Below, one piece after another: positions 34,214-43,761 of a DNA stretch of 64,000 nucleotides. The first letter of the stretch is position 1. The number at the start of each line of letters is the position of its first letter. Origin of the DNA: an uncultured Clostridia bacterium. Lineage in GTDB: Bacteria > Bacillota > Clostridia > TANB77 > CAG-508. The notes under the pieces are model-generated. The model was given only the letters and a program-made list of their open reading frames with translations, had not been told where the DNA came from and ran no database searches. Position numbers and translations under genes: made by a program. The stretch spans positions 62,001 through 126,000 of the forward strand of contig CAOPES010000001.1 of NCBI GenBank assembly GCA_948502395.1, written 5' to 3'.

Positions 34214-35533
34214 TTGTTTAAAACAATAAAAAACGCGTTAAAGACACCTGATGTAAGAAAAAGATTATTATATACATTGTTATTAATAGTAATATTCAGA
34301 TTAGGATGCTATATAACAGTACCAGGAGTAAATAGTGTAGCATTAAACGAGGCTATGGGAGGAACAAACGGAATTGCAGGATTAATAGATATGATATCAG
34401 GAGGAGCTTTCTCAAGATTTTCTGTTTTCGCAATGACAATAAGTCCATACATAACAGCTTCAATTGTTATTCAATTATTAGCAATGATAATTCCATCTTT
34501 AGAAAAATTAACAAAAGAAGGTGGAGAAGAAGGAAGAAAGAAGATAAATAGATATACAAAATTCTTAACAATAATACTTGCTGTTGTAGAAGGTATAGGT
34601 ATTTATCTATCATACAAATCTACAGGAATATTTGTAGACAACACATTCTTAACAGGGCTACTAGTAGTAACAGGACTTGTAGCAGGTACATCAGTACTAA
34701 TGTGGTTAGGTGAAGAAATCACAAACAAGGGAATTGGTAATGGAATATCATTATTAATTTTCATAGGAATCATATCTAGATTACCAAGCGGAGTAGTAAC
34801 AGTTTGGAATCTAATAATGACAAGCACAGGATTTAGCACAACAGGATTACTAACAGCAATAGGAGTTATAATCGGAGCAATAATCTTAGTAGCAGGAGTT
34901 GTATTCGTACAACAAGCAGAAAGAAGAGTTCCAGTACAATACTCTAAAAAAGTAGTAGGAAGAAAAATGGTAGGTGCACAAAGCACACACATTCCATTAA
35001 AACTTGCTATGGCAGGAGTAATGCCAGTAATCTTTGCAAGCAGCTTTATGACATTCCCAGCTATGATTATACAAATATTTGTACAAGATATAGCAAATCA
35101 AACAGGATTTTTAGCAGGGTTATATAAATTCTCAATCGCTACATCAACATCAAGTGTAGGATGGGGATACTCTCTAGCAAACGCACTTGTTTATTTACTA
35201 TTAATCGTAGCATTCACATTTTTCTATACTTATGCAACATTCAACCCAGCAGAAGTATCAAATAATATTAAGAAAAATGGTGGATTTATTCCAGGAATTA
35301 GAGCTGGAAAACCAACAACAGAATACTTATCATCAATCATATCAAAACTAACATGGTTTGGTGGACTATTCTTAGCAGTAATTGCTATACTTCCAATGTT
35401 ATTAAGATTTACAAATCTAAACATAGCATTTGGTGGTACATCAATACTAATCGTTGTAGGAGTTGCATTAGAAACTGTTCAACAATTAGAATCTCAATTA
35501 GCAATGAGACACTATAAAGGATTCTTAGAATAA
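34214..35533 (+). CDS. secY: Protein translocase subunit SecY
   Basis: SecY is the channel of the Sec translocon in the cytoplasmic membrane. The protein has about ten hydrophobic segments, the plug region G-L-I-D-M-I-S-G-G-A-F-S-R-F-S-V-F-A-M-T-I-S-P-Y-I and the cytoplasmic loop R-R-V-P-V-Q-Y-S-K-K. It starts with TTG directly after the rplO stop, with GAGGTGA upstream, implying coupled translation. 439 residues. In many genomes adk follows directly; here about 4.4 kb intervenes. Confidence 0.98.
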   Translation: MFKTIKNALKTPDVRKRLLYTLLLIVIFRLGCYITVPGVNSVALNEAMGGTNGIAGLIDMISGGAFSRFSVFAMTISPYITASIVIQLLAMIIPSLEKLTKEGGEEGRKKINRYTKFLTIILAVVEGIGIYLSYKSTGIFVDNTFLTGLLVVTGLVAGTSVLMWLGEEITNKGIGNGISLLIFIGIISRLPSGVVTVWNLIMTSTGFSTTGLLTAIGVIIGAIILVAGVVFVQQAERRVPVQYSKKVVGRKMVGAQSTHIPLKLAMAGVMPVIFASSFMTFPAMIIQIFVQDIANQTGFLAGLYKFSIATSTSSVGWGYSLANALVYLLLIVAFTFFYTYATFNPAEVSNNIKKNGGFIPGIRAGKPTTEYLSSIISKLTWFGGLFLAVIAILPMLLRFTNLNIAFGGTSILIVVGVALETVQQLESQLAMRHYKGFLE

Positions 35534-35541
35534 AATAAAAA

Positions 35542-35636
35542 TTGCCAGAAGGGACGGACCTTTTTGGCAATTTTTTGCCACTGGGGACGGACCTTTTTGG
35601 CAAAAAATTGCCAAAAAGGTCCGTCCCCAGTGGCAA
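35542..35636. repeat. Palindromic GGGACGGACC repeat, one and a half copies
   Basis: A direct half copy at 35542-35570 is followed by a full inverted repeat at 35575-35636 (ACTGGGGACGGACC and GGTCCGTCCCCAGT arms with TTGGCAA cores). Same family as 2007-2068. It probably terminates the ribosomal transcript after secY. Confidence 0.85.
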
Positions 35637-35726
35637 GATTTTTACGTTTTAGTCTATTGAAAAAAAAGAAAATTTATGATAATATAATAGGCAAATAAAA
35701 CCAAAAAAAAGGGGATGTGTAGAAAA

Positions 35727-36077
35727 ATGGATCTACAAGAAGCAAGCAAAGAATTAAACATTGATTATAATGCTGCGCTAACTAGATTTGGCGGTTCAGA
35801 AGCAATATATCAACGTTTTTTAAAAAGATTTTTACAAGAAAATACTTACAATGAACTAGAACAAGCATGGGAAAAAGGCGACTACGAAGAAATTGAAAAA
35901 AAAGCACACACACTAAAAGGAGTAGCAGGAAATCTAAGTCTAGAAAATTTATTTTCTATTAGCAATGAACTTGTACAAACAATAAGAAACAAACAATATG
36001 AAAACACACAAGAAATCTATCAAAGATTGCAAGAAGACTATAAACACACTATAACAGTAATTGAAAATATAAATTAA
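35727..36077 (+). CDS. HPt (histidine phosphotransfer) domain protein
   Basis: A 116-residue helical protein with the phospho-histidine motif K-A-H-T-L-K-G-V-A-G-N-L, as in HPt domains. It precedes a hybrid kinase by 16 bases, so the two likely form a phosphorelay. I chose the ATG at 35727; the ATG at 35715 abuts the GGGG ribosome site. The final output regulator is not visible nearby. Confidence 0.88.
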   Translation: MDLQEASKELNIDYNAALTRFGGSEAIYQRFLKRFLQENTYNELEQAWEKGDYEEIEKKAHTLKGVAGNLSLENLFSISNELVQTIRNKQYENTQEIYQRLQEDYKHTITVIENIN

Positions 36078-36093
36078 TGAAAGGGTGGAAAAA

Positions 36094-38616
36094 ATGCAAA
36101 AAATAAGAAAAGAAATAGATAGAAAAAATCACAAATTTTTGATAACAGCTTTTTTATTAGTTGGGTTTATAATAGGTGCAGTCCTTTTAATAACTGCAAG
36201 TGGGCAATTTACAAATAGTTTAGAAGATATGGGAGGAGAAATACCACAAAAAATAAAATCAACACAAGAGACATATCTTAGAAAAAATGAAGCATTACTA
36301 AAAACGGTAGCAGTAAAAATACAAGAATTAAAAGAAGAAAATAGAAGAAATATAAATAAAGACCAATTAGAAAAAGTTATTAACAATTATGGAAAAATAT
36401 TAGAAGTAGACAATGCAAAAATATATGCAGTAATAGATAATAAATATTATACTGCTGATAACCAAGAAAACGAACAAGATTATACTAAAACAGAATGGTA
36501 CCAAAAAGTTAAAGAAACAAATAATGGTGAAATAATATACACAAACGCTAAATATTCTAGCCAAACAAAAGAGCCAATAGTAACAGCAGCGATGAAAATA
36601 GCAGGCACAAATGATATGTTAGCAATAGATATTTTCCCAGAACGAATAGCAACATGGTCAGATATAGAAATATTCCCTAAGGGTACAAGTTACTACATAA
36701 CAGATGCAGCAGGAAATATAATACACCAAGGTGATAGTGAGCAAAACACAAAAACAAACCAAGAAGAGAAACACATAGATGAAATATATTCAAAATTAAA
36801 AATTAAAGAAGAAGAAATTGTTAATTTATCTTCACAAGGCGAGAGAATAAGCTCAAAAGCAGGATTATACACAATAGAAACATATAATGGCTGGAAAATT
36901 CTTGTGAAAACATCATATGGAGATATGTTAAACAGCACCAGAGTTATATTAATTGCTTATTATAGCACAACTGTACTATTCTCAATCTTAATATTATATT
37001 TAGCATTTTCAGAAAGAAGAGCAGAAAAAGGAAAATCATTATACTCAAGAATAACAAATGTGCTAAGTGACTCATATTATGCACTTTACTTAGTAGACTT
37101 TGAAAAAGAAGAATACACAATACTAAAAGGTTCAGAATATATACAATCTATTCCACAAACAGGAAACTACAACTCATTTGTTGAGTTTACTCAAAATATA
37201 ATGGAAAAAGAAGCATACGAAGAATTTAAAGAAACATTCTCAATAGAAAATATACGTAGATTAGTAAGAAATAACGTAAAAAGCTTTGGTGGAGATTTTA
37301 GAAGAGCATTTAACAGTGAATTTAAATGGGTAAATGTTAGAATGTTATATAGCGAAGAATATGTAAGAAAAAATAGAACAGAAGTTATATTTGCATTCCA
37401 AGACGCAGATGCAAGAAAAGAGAAAGAACTAGAAGAAAAAGAAGTTTTAAGAGAATCACTTACAGCAATGAGATCAGCAACACAAACCAAAAACAGATTT
37501 TTCTCAAATATGTCTCATGATATGAGAACACCATTAAACGCAATTATAAACTTCTCTAACATGGCAATATCACAACCAGACAACAAAGAAAGAGTAATGG
37601 ACTATTTAAGAAAAATAAACATATCAAGTTCACAATTATTAGAACTTATAAACAACATACTAGAAGTTTCTAGAATTGAAGAAAATATGCCATTAATCAC
37701 AAAAAATCAATTTAATATTGCAAAATCATTAGAAGATACACTTATGGTATTTAAAGAACAAGCATTTATACAACAGAAGAACTTTGAAATTGAATGCAAC
37801 ATAAAACATGACTATGTTTTAAGCGACTGGGGAAAAATAAGACAAATTATAAATAACATAATATCAAATGCGTTAAAATACACAAGAAAAGGTGGAAATG
37901 TACGTGTTGAAATAAATGAAATTGAAGGTAAATTCGTTTCTAAATATACATTCAGAATAGTAGACGACGGAATTGGAATGAGTAAAGAATTCTTGAAAAA
38001 GATATATGTACCATTTGAAAGAGAAACTAGATTCCACTCAGAAGAAATGAATGGAACAGGTCTAGGTATGGTAATTGTACAAAACAATGTACAAACATTA
38101 AATGGACAAATAGAAATAAACAGCGAACCAGGAAAAGGTAGCGAGATATATATTGTATTACCACTAGAAACAATAAAAGAAATAGAAGAAGAAAATAAAG
38201 ATGAAAGCAAAGAATATTTACAAGAACTAAAAGGCAAAAGAATTTTACTTGTAGAAGACAATGAGTTAAATATGGAAATTGCAACAGAAATACTTGAAAT
38301 GCAAGGAGTAAAAATAACACAAGCATTTGACGGAAAACAAGCAGTAGACATATTTAGAAACAGTGTAGAAGGATATTTTGACGCAATATTAATGGACGTA
38401 CAAATGCCTGTTATGGACGGATATGAAGCAACATCATGTATTAGAAAATTACCAAGAAGAGACGCAAGAAGCGTAGTAATATTAGCAGTTACAGCAAATG
38501 CCTTTGCAGATGATATAATTCAAGCAGAAAAAGCTGGAATGAACGAACATATATCAAAACCAATAGACTTCAAAGAATTACAAAAAGCATTAACAAAGTT
38601 TATGAAGAAAGGATAG
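36094..38616 (+). CDS. Hybrid sensor histidine kinase with receiver domain
   Basis: 840 residues. Two membrane segments (about 15-37 and 285-310) flank a Cache-like extracellular sensor. A cytoplasmic PAS-like region follows. The HisKA motif is F-F-S-N-M-S-H-D-M-R-T-P-L-N-A-I, the ATPase domain has N-I-I-S-N-A-L-K-Y, D-D-G-I-G-M and G-T-G-L-G-M, and the C-terminal receiver has V-E-D-N-E, I-L-M-D-V-Q-M-P-V-M-D-G and S-K-P-I. Phosphate would pass from His to the receiver Asp, then to the HPt protein encoded just upstream. The ligand is unknown. Confidence 0.93.
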   Translation: MQKIRKEIDRKNHKFLITAFLLVGFIIGAVLLITASGQFTNSLEDMGGEIPQKIKSTQETYLRKNEALLKTVAVKIQELKEENRRNINKDQLEKVINNYGKILEVDNAKIYAVIDNKYYTADNQENEQDYTKTEWYQKVKETNNGEIIYTNAKYSSQTKEPIVTAAMKIAGTNDMLAIDIFPERIATWSDIEIFPKGTSYYITDAAGNIIHQGDSEQNTKTNQEEKHIDEIYSKLKIKEEEIVNLSSQGERISSKAGLYTIETYNGWKILVKTSYGDMLNSTRVILIAYYSTTVLFSILILYLAFSERRAEKGKSLYSRITNVLSDSYYALYLVDFEKEEYTILKGSEYIQSIPQTGNYNSFVEFTQNIMEKEAYEEFKETFSIENIRRLVRNNVKSFGGDFRRAFNSEFKWVNVRMLYSEEYVRKNRTEVIFAFQDADARKEKELEEKEVLRESLTAMRSATQTKNRFFSNMSHDMRTPLNAIINFSNMAISQPDNKERVMDYLRKINISSSQLLELINNILEVSRIEENMPLITKNQFNIAKSLEDTLMVFKEQAFIQQKNFEIECNIKHDYVLSDWGKIRQIINNIISNALKYTRKGGNVRVEINEIEGKFVSKYTFRIVDDGIGMSKEFLKKIYVPFERETRFHSEEMNGTGLGMVIVQNNVQTLNGQIEINSEPGKGSEIYIVLPLETIKEIEEENKDESKEYLQELKGKRILLVEDNELNMEIATEILEMQGVKITQAFDGKQAVDIFRNSVEGYFDAILMDVQMPVMDGYEATSCIRKLPRRDARSVVILAVTANAFADDIIQAEKAGMNEHISKPIDFKELQKALTKFMKKG

Positions 38617-38620
38617 CCAT

Positions 38621-39590
38621 ATGGAAAAAAATCATGAACTAAAAAGATATAATATAAAGCCTATCAGAGAACTTACACAAGTTGAAATAGAGCAAATTGC
38701 AAGAGAAGTTATAAAGAAAATAGAGACAATAATGGTTGATTTTGACGGAAACTATATGTATGAGCATATCGTAAAATCAAAAATGTATTTAGCAAAAATA
38801 CCAGAACAATATACAAATGTTAATTATATAGTTTCTACAAACTCAATTTATATTAGAGATGAAGAAAACATAAAAGAAATAGATGAAATAATGTTTCATG
38901 AAATAATTCACTACATACAATGCAACCAAGAAAACAACATAGGGGCAATGCCAGAACAAATGGGACTATGCAAATTACACGGATATATAATAACTGGCCT
39001 TGCCATAAACGAGGTTGCTATACAACTAATAATTTCACTTGTATTTAACAACAAACAAGAAAACACAAACTACTTTGGAATAAAAGTAAAAGCAATTCAA
39101 AATAAATCTTTCCCAATCTTGTGCGCATTATTACAGCAAATAACATATGTACTAGGTTACAAAGAATTGTTGACAAGTATATTAGAAAATACAGACGATT
39201 TTAAAGAAGCTTTTGAAAAATTTGCAGGGAAGAAATCATATGACTTTTTAAGAAATTCATTTGACAAAATGATGAATGCAAGAGACAAAATTGCTAGCGA
39301 TAGAAGAGCTTTAAAAAAAGAGAAAAACATAAAAAATAGAAGAATGATTGAAAAAAGAATAAAAATATACACTCGGAGAAATCCAAAATCACTTTTTAGC
39401 AGTACAAAAATTGTGCTATACAGAATATTTTAAACCATTGTTTAAAAAAGTAAAAAATAAGGAAGATTTAAAAAAATTAAAAGAAGAAATTCTTAGGTAT
39501 GATAGTCATATAGGTCAAGTAGGCGAAAAAAATGAATTTGTAATTTATACTCAAAAACAAATTCAAAAATTAGATAAAAAATTTAAATAA
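38621..39590 (+). CDS. Zincin-like protein with C-terminal CGG +1 frameshift
   Basis: Frame 0 gives 251 residues with the zinc motif H-E-I-I-H in I-M-F-H-E-I-I-H-Y-I-Q, then ends at 39433. At codon 252 CGG (39374-39376) occurs; skipping the C gives G-E-I-Q-N-H-F-L-A-V-Q-K-L-C-Y-T-E-Y-F and extends the protein to 322 residues at TAA 39588-39590. The extension has the same lysine-rich codon use and is open for 70 codons. It follows the kinase by four bases. A metallopeptidase role is inferred from the motif only. Confidence 0.65.
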
Positions 39591-39765
39591 ATATATTTAG
39601 TATTGTTAATACAGCTCCAGCAAATATGGATTTGAAACTAACTGTTAAGCTTTTGTTGAATACTTTGTATGTTGTTTGAATTTGATATTCTTTTCTGATT
39701 GTTAATGCTAAACAGTTATTTTGGAAAAGAGCTTGATTTGTTTCATCTTCATATACTAGTGACAT
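39583..39765 (-). CDS. Small tail-anchored hypothetical protein
   Basis: 60 residues from ATG 39765, with GGAGG upstream. The N-terminal part is polar (S-L-V-Y-E-D-E-T-N-Q-A-L-F) and the C-terminal 17 residues are hydrophobic (S-I-F-A-G-A-V-L-T-I-L-N-I-F-I), so it is probably a tail-anchored membrane protein. Not recognised. It ends within a few bases of the zincin stop. Confidence 0.5.
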   Translation of the reverse strand: MSLVYEDETNQALFQNNCLALTIRKEYQIQTTYKVFNKSLTVSFKSIFAGAVLTILNIFI

Positions 39766-39838
39766 ATTTATACCTCCATCTATTTTTGCTTTACAAAAAT
39801 AATTATAACATATAATGATATAAACTGTAAATATGTGA

Positions 39839-39867
39839 TTGACAAAATAGTTCAAATGAGCTAAAAT
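39839..39867 (+). promoter_or_regulatory. Promoter of adk
   Basis: TTGACA (39839-39844), 17 bases, TAAAAT (39862-39867). Confidence 0.8.
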
Positions 39868-39891
39868 ATAAATGTTAAAAAAAGGAATTAA

Positions 39892-39922
39892 GCCTCTAAC
39901 AAAATTAGGGGCAAAATTTTTT
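39892..39922 (+). terminator. Candidate attenuator in the adk leader
   Basis: GCCTCTAA and TTAGGGGC form a stem with one wobble pair, followed by AAAATTTTTT. It lies between the adk promoter and start codon, so it could attenuate transcription. Confidence 0.55.
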
Positions 39923-39943
39923 GACAAGGAGGATATAAAAAAT

Positions 39944-40612
39944 ATGAATATTATCATGTTAGGAGCACCAGGAACAGGGAAAGGAACAATTGCGGGAATT
40001 TTAGAGAAAAAACTAAAAATACCACAAGTATCAACAGGAGACATTTTTAGAAAACACATGAAAGAAGGAACAGAACTAGGAAAGCTAGCAGAAAGCTATA
40101 TATCAAAAGGAGCATTAGTTCCAGATGATGTAACAATAGGCTTAGTAGAAGACAGACTAAAAGAAAAAGACGTACAAAGCGGAATTATACTAGACGGTTT
40201 CCCAAGAACAGTAAAACAAGCCGAAGAACTAGATAAAATGTTAGAATCAGAAAATAAAAAAGTAGATATAGTAATAAATTTAACAACACCAGAAGAAGAA
40301 ATAATAGAAAGAATAGTAAATAGAAGAGTATGCTCAAACCAAGAATGTAAAACAATTTTCAACTTACAACTAAACCCACCAAAACAAGAAGGAATATGCG
40401 ACAAATGCGGTTCAGAGCTAGTGCAAAGAAAAGATGATACAGTAGAAACTGTAAAATCAAGATTAAATAGCTATTTTGAGCAAACAAGCCCACTTGTAGA
40501 ATATTACGAGAAAAAAGGAAAGTTATATTCAGCAGTAGTTAGCAAAAGTATCAACAAATTGGGGAAAGATGTAGCAGAAGACGTAGTTAAATATATAGAA
40601 GAAAATTTTTAA
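39944..40612 (+). CDS. adk: Adenylate kinase
   Basis: It interconverts ATP, ADP and AMP. Walker A is G-A-P-G-T-G-K-G-T (Thr where Ala is common). G-F-P-R-T is present, and the LID domain carries four cysteines (C-S-N-Q-E-C...C-D-K-C), the zinc form. I chose the ATG at 39944 after AAGGAGGA; the 24 upstream in-frame residues overlap the leader hairpin. 222 residues. Confidence 0.97.
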   Translation: MNIIMLGAPGTGKGTIAGILEKKLKIPQVSTGDIFRKHMKEGTELGKLAESYISKGALVPDDVTIGLVEDRLKEKDVQSGIILDGFPRTVKQAEELDKMLESENKKVDIVINLTTPEEEIIERIVNRRVCSNQECKTIFNLQLNPPKQEGICDKCGSELVQRKDDTVETVKSRLNSYFEQTSPLVEYYEKKGKLYSAVVSKSINKLGKDVAEDVVKYIEENF

Positions 40613-40712
40613 ATATAATATGAAGAAAATTAAGTAATATAAAATTTTTATAAGCTTAGCTTATACTAAATTAAAGACAATAAGTAAAGAATTAGAAAGA
40701 AGGCGTCAAAAA

Positions 40713-41486
40713 ATGGTAACAATCAAATCAAAAAAAGAAATAGAACTAATGAGAGAAGCATGTAGAGTTGTAGCCGTTTTATACGACAAACTAGAAAAAG
40801 AAATAAAACCAGGGATGTCAACATGGGAATTAGACCAAATAGCAGAAAAAATAATAAGAGCAGAAGGTGCAATTCCAGCAGAAAAAGGATATGATATCGG
40901 AATAAAAGGAATCCCGCCATATCCAGCATCAATATGTGTATCAATCAATGACGAAGTAATACACGGAGTTCCATCAAAAAACAAAATTATAAAAGACGGA
41001 GACATAGTAAGTATAGACACAGTAGCTTTAAAAAATGGATTTAATGGAGATGCAGCAAGAACATTTATGATAGGAAATGTATCAAAAGAAGCAAAAAGAC
41101 TAGTAGAAGTAACAAAACAAGCATTTTTTGAAGGAATAAAATATGCAAAACCAGGATACAGAATTGGTGACGTATGTCACGCAATTGGAGAATATGTTCA
41201 TTCACAAGGATATTCAGTAGTAAGAGAATTCCAAGGACATGGAATTGGTAGAGAAATGCACGAAGACCCAGGAATTCCAAATTACGGAAAAGCAGGAAAA
41301 GGAATTAGACTAGAACCAGGTATGACCCTTGCGATAGAACCAATGGTTATACAAGGAAAGCCTAATATTTTAGAGCTTGACGACGGTTGGACAATCATAA
41401 CAGAAGACGGTTCTTTATCAGCTCATTATGAAAATACAATTTTAATTACAGAAAAAGAACCAGAAGTGTTGACAATCCTTAAATGA
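40713..41486 (+). CDS. map: Methionine aminopeptidase, type I
   Basis: It removes the initiator methionine. Metal ligands are visible: D in S-I-D-T and G-D-A-A-R-T, H in G-H-G-I-G-R-E-M-H, and E in I-E-P-M and T-E-D-G-S. H-G-V-P-S is also typical. 257 residues. A promoter for infA lies in its last codons. Confidence 0.97.
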   Translation: MVTIKSKKEIELMREACRVVAVLYDKLEKEIKPGMSTWELDQIAEKIIRAEGAIPAEKGYDIGIKGIPPYPASICVSINDEVIHGVPSKNKIIKDGDIVSIDTVALKNGFNGDAARTFMIGNVSKEAKRLVEVTKQAFFEGIKYAKPGYRIGDVCHAIGEYVHSQGYSVVREFQGHGIGREMHEDPGIPNYGKAGKGIRLEPGMTLAIEPMVIQGKPNILELDDGWTIITEDGSLSAHYENTILITEKEPEVLTILK

Positions 41487-41497
41487 TGATGTATAAT
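41469..41497 (+). promoter_or_regulatory. Perfect promoter inside the 3' end of map
   Basis: TTGACA (41469-41474), 17 bases, TATAAT (41492-41497). It would drive infA-rpmJ-rpsM and the alpha operon separately from adk-map. A hairpin (41499-41544; GTAGTTATTATGTGTAA and TTACATAATGACTAC) follows in the leader. Confidence 0.88.
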
Positions 41498-41571
41498 ATA
41501 GTAGTTATTATGTGTAATTGCCAAATTTTACATAATGACTACTAAAAAACTCTTAATAGGAGGGGAAAAAA

Positions 41572-41790
41572 TTGGCAAAAGAAGATGTTATAGAAGTAGA
41601 AGGCACAGTAGTAGAAGCCTTACCAAACACAAACTTCAAGGTAGAACTTGAAAATGGACATCAAATATTAGCTCATATATCAGGTAAATTAAGAATGAAC
41701 TATATTAAAATCTTACCTGGGGACAAGGTAAAAGTAGAACTTTCACCATATGACTTAACAAGAGGAAGAATTACATGGAGAGCTAAATAA
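41572..41790 (+). CDS. infA: Translation initiation factor IF-1
   Basis: A 72-residue OB-fold protein, A-K-E-D-V-I-E-V-E-G-T-V...G-K-L-R-M-N-Y-I-K-I-L-P-G-D-K-V. It blocks the A site during initiation. TTG start with AGGAGGGG upstream. Confidence 0.97.
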   Translation: MAKEDVIEVEGTVVEALPNTNFKVELENGHQILAHISGKLRMNYIKILPGDKVKVELSPYDLTRGRITWRAK

Positions 41791-41854
41791 ACAAATGAAG
41801 TAAAAAATTAACCCAAAAATATATTAACAAAGCAAACCAAGGAGGTGCTAGGTA

Positions 41855-41968
41855 ATGAAAGTAAGACCATCAGTAAAACCAATATGCGATAAATGCAAAG
41901 TAATAAAAAGAAAAGGTGTAATTAGAGTAATATGCGAAAACCCTAAACACAAACAAAGACAAGGTTAA
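41855..41968 (+). CDS. rpmJ: 50S ribosomal protein L36
   Basis: 37 residues, M-K-V-R-P-S-V-K-P-I-C-D-K-C-K-V-I, with zinc ligands Cys11, Cys14 and Cys27 and His32 (C-x-x-C form). AAGGAGGTG precedes the start. Confidence 0.97.
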   Translation: MKVRPSVKPICDKCKVIKRKGVIRVICENPKHKQRQG

Positions 41969-42173
41969 TTCCTTAAACAAGTTAACAACACAAATTAGGT
42001 AGCGGCTGTGAACCCTGAAAAACATTTTAGGGGATACATATCAAATTTGTGTTTATATATATGTTTTGAAGAATTCCAAAGCGGCTAGAGTAAACGCTAG
42101 TGCATTTCACCTTTGGAAAGCTAAAAACAACTAATAATAAAAACAAAAAAATATTTTGGAGGTGCAAAAAAAT
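41969..42173 (+). other. Structured leader before rpsM
   Basis: Two hairpins are visible: CCCTGAAA...TTTTAGGGG (about 42013-42035), and TTCCAAAG...CTTTGGAA (about 42072-42118) enclosing CTAG...CTAG. TAGCGGCT or AGCGGCTA occurs twice. It may be the S4- or S13-related control site of the alpha operon. Class not recognised. Confidence 0.5.
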
Positions 42174-42542
42174 ATGGCTCGTATAGCAGGAGTAGACTTA
42201 CCTAAAGAAAAAAGAGTAGAAATAGGACTTACATACATTTATGGAATAGGTGTATCAAGCTCTAGAAAAATTCTTGAAAAAGCTGGAGTAAACCCAGATA
42301 CTAGAATAAAAGACTTAACAGATGATCAAGTAAACGATATAAGAAAAGTAATTGACGAAGCTTATACAGTTGAAGGTGATCTAAGAAGAGAAGTAGCATT
42401 AAACATCAAAAGACTTACAGAAATTGGATGTTACAGAGGTTTAAGACATAGAAAAGGATTACCAGTTAGAGGTCAAAGAACTAAAACTAATGCTAGAACT
42501 AGAAAAGGTCCTAGAAAATTAGTTAGTAAGAGTAAAAAATAG
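42174..42542 (+). CDS. rpsM: 30S ribosomal protein S13
   Basis: M-A-R-I-A-G-V-D-L-P start and R-G-L-R-H-R-K-G-L-P-V-R-G-Q-R-T-K-T-N-A-R-T identify S13. The ATG at 42174 follows TGGAGGTG. 122 residues. Confidence 0.98.
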   Translation: MARIAGVDLPKEKRVEIGLTYIYGIGVSSSRKILEKAGVNPDTRIKDLTDDQVNDIRKVIDEAYTVEGDLRREVALNIKRLTEIGCYRGLRHRKGLPVRGQRTKTNARTRKGPRKLVSKSKK

Positions 42543-42567
42543 ATAAAATCAAGGAGGAAGATGCAAA

Positions 42568-42963
42568 ATGGCTAAAAACGTAACAACAAAAAAAGTAGCT
42601 AGAAGAAATAGAAAAAACATCGAAAAAGGTGCAGCACATATTCATTCTAGTTTTAATAATACAATAGTTACAATCACAGATACACAAGGAAATGCAATAG
42701 CATGGGGAAGTGCTGGAGAACTAGGATACAAAGGTTCAAGAAAAAGCACACCATTTGCCGCAGGTCAAGTTGCAGAAACAGCTGCAAAAGCTGCAATGGA
42801 ACATGGTTTAAAATCAGTTGAAGTATTTGTTAAAGGACCAGGAGCTGGTAGAGAAGCTGCAATCAGAGCACTTCAAACAGCAGGTTTAGAAATAAGTGCA
42901 ATAAAAGACGTAACACCAATACCACACAACGGATGTAGACCACCAAAAAGAAGAAGAGTGTAA
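42568..42963 (+). CDS. rpsK: 30S ribosomal protein S11
   Basis: H-S-S-F-N-N-T-I-V-T-I-T-D, G-P-G-A-G-R-E-A-A-I-R-A-L and D-V-T-P-I-P-H-N-G-C-R-P-P-K-R-R-R-V identify S11. 131 residues. Confidence 0.98.
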   Translation: MAKNVTTKKVARRNRKNIEKGAAHIHSSFNNTIVTITDTQGNAIAWGSAGELGYKGSRKSTPFAAGQVAETAAKAAMEHGLKSVEVFVKGPGAGREAAIRALQTAGLEISAIKDVTPIPHNGCRPPKRRRV

Positions 42964-43024
42964 AATAAACGAAATATAAACGGGAGAAAAGAAAATCCCA
43001 CTGTCAAAAGAAAGGAGTAAAAAA

Positions 43025-43651
43025 ATGGCAAGATATAAAGACGAACAATGTCGTAGATGCCGTAGAGAAGGACAAAAATTGTTCTTAAAAGGTGAAAGAT
43101 GTTATTCTGATAAATGTAGTATCTCAAGAAGAAACTACGCACCAGGACAACACGGACAAAAAAGAGCAAAACTTTCTGAATACGGAACACAATTAAGAGA
43201 AAAACAAAAAACAAAAGCATATTATGGAGTTGGAGAAAAACAATTTAGAAAATACTTTGAAATGGCTTCTAATAAAAAAGGTGTAACAGGTGAAAACTTA
43301 TTACAAATATTAGAAAGTAGATTAGATAACGTAGTTTACAGATTAGGATTTGGAACATCAAGAGCACAAGCAAGACAATTTGTAAATCACGCACAATTCG
43401 AAGTAAACGGAAAAAGAGTAGATATACCATCTTACCTAGTAAAAGCAGGAGATGTAATCACAGTTAGAGAAAGCAAAAAAGACAACGCTACTATAAAAAT
43501 CAATGTAGAAGAATCAGCAAAAAGACCAGTACCTGCTTGGCTTGAAAAAGACAGCGAAAAATTAAGTGGTAAAGTAATCAGATTAGCGTCTAGAGAAGAT
43601 GTTGATATTCCAATTGAAGAACATTTAATAGTAGAGCTTTACTCAAAATAA
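43025..43651 (+). CDS. rpsD: 30S ribosomal protein S4, zinc form
   Basis: The N-terminus has cysteines C-R-R-C and C-Y-S-D-K-C, the zinc-binding type of S4, then R-R-N-Y-A-P-G-Q-H-G. The S4 RNA-binding fold includes R-L-D-N-V-V-Y-R-L-G-F. 208 residues. S4 often represses the alpha operon by binding its leader. Confidence 0.98.
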   Translation: MARYKDEQCRRCRREGQKLFLKGERCYSDKCSISRRNYAPGQHGQKRAKLSEYGTQLREKQKTKAYYGVGEKQFRKYFEMASNKKGVTGENLLQILESRLDNVVYRLGFGTSRAQARQFVNHAQFEVNGKRVDIPSYLVKAGDVITVRESKKDNATIKINVEESAKRPVPAWLEKDSEKLSGKVIRLASREDVDIPIEEHLIVELYSK

Positions 43652-43761
43652 TAATTATAAGTAATATAAAAAGGTTAATAAAAACTTTTAGAATTTACTT
43701 TAAGAAAAACCTAAATAGTATAAAAAGTTTGAGAGCAGTTCTCAAATATTAGGAGGTAAAA

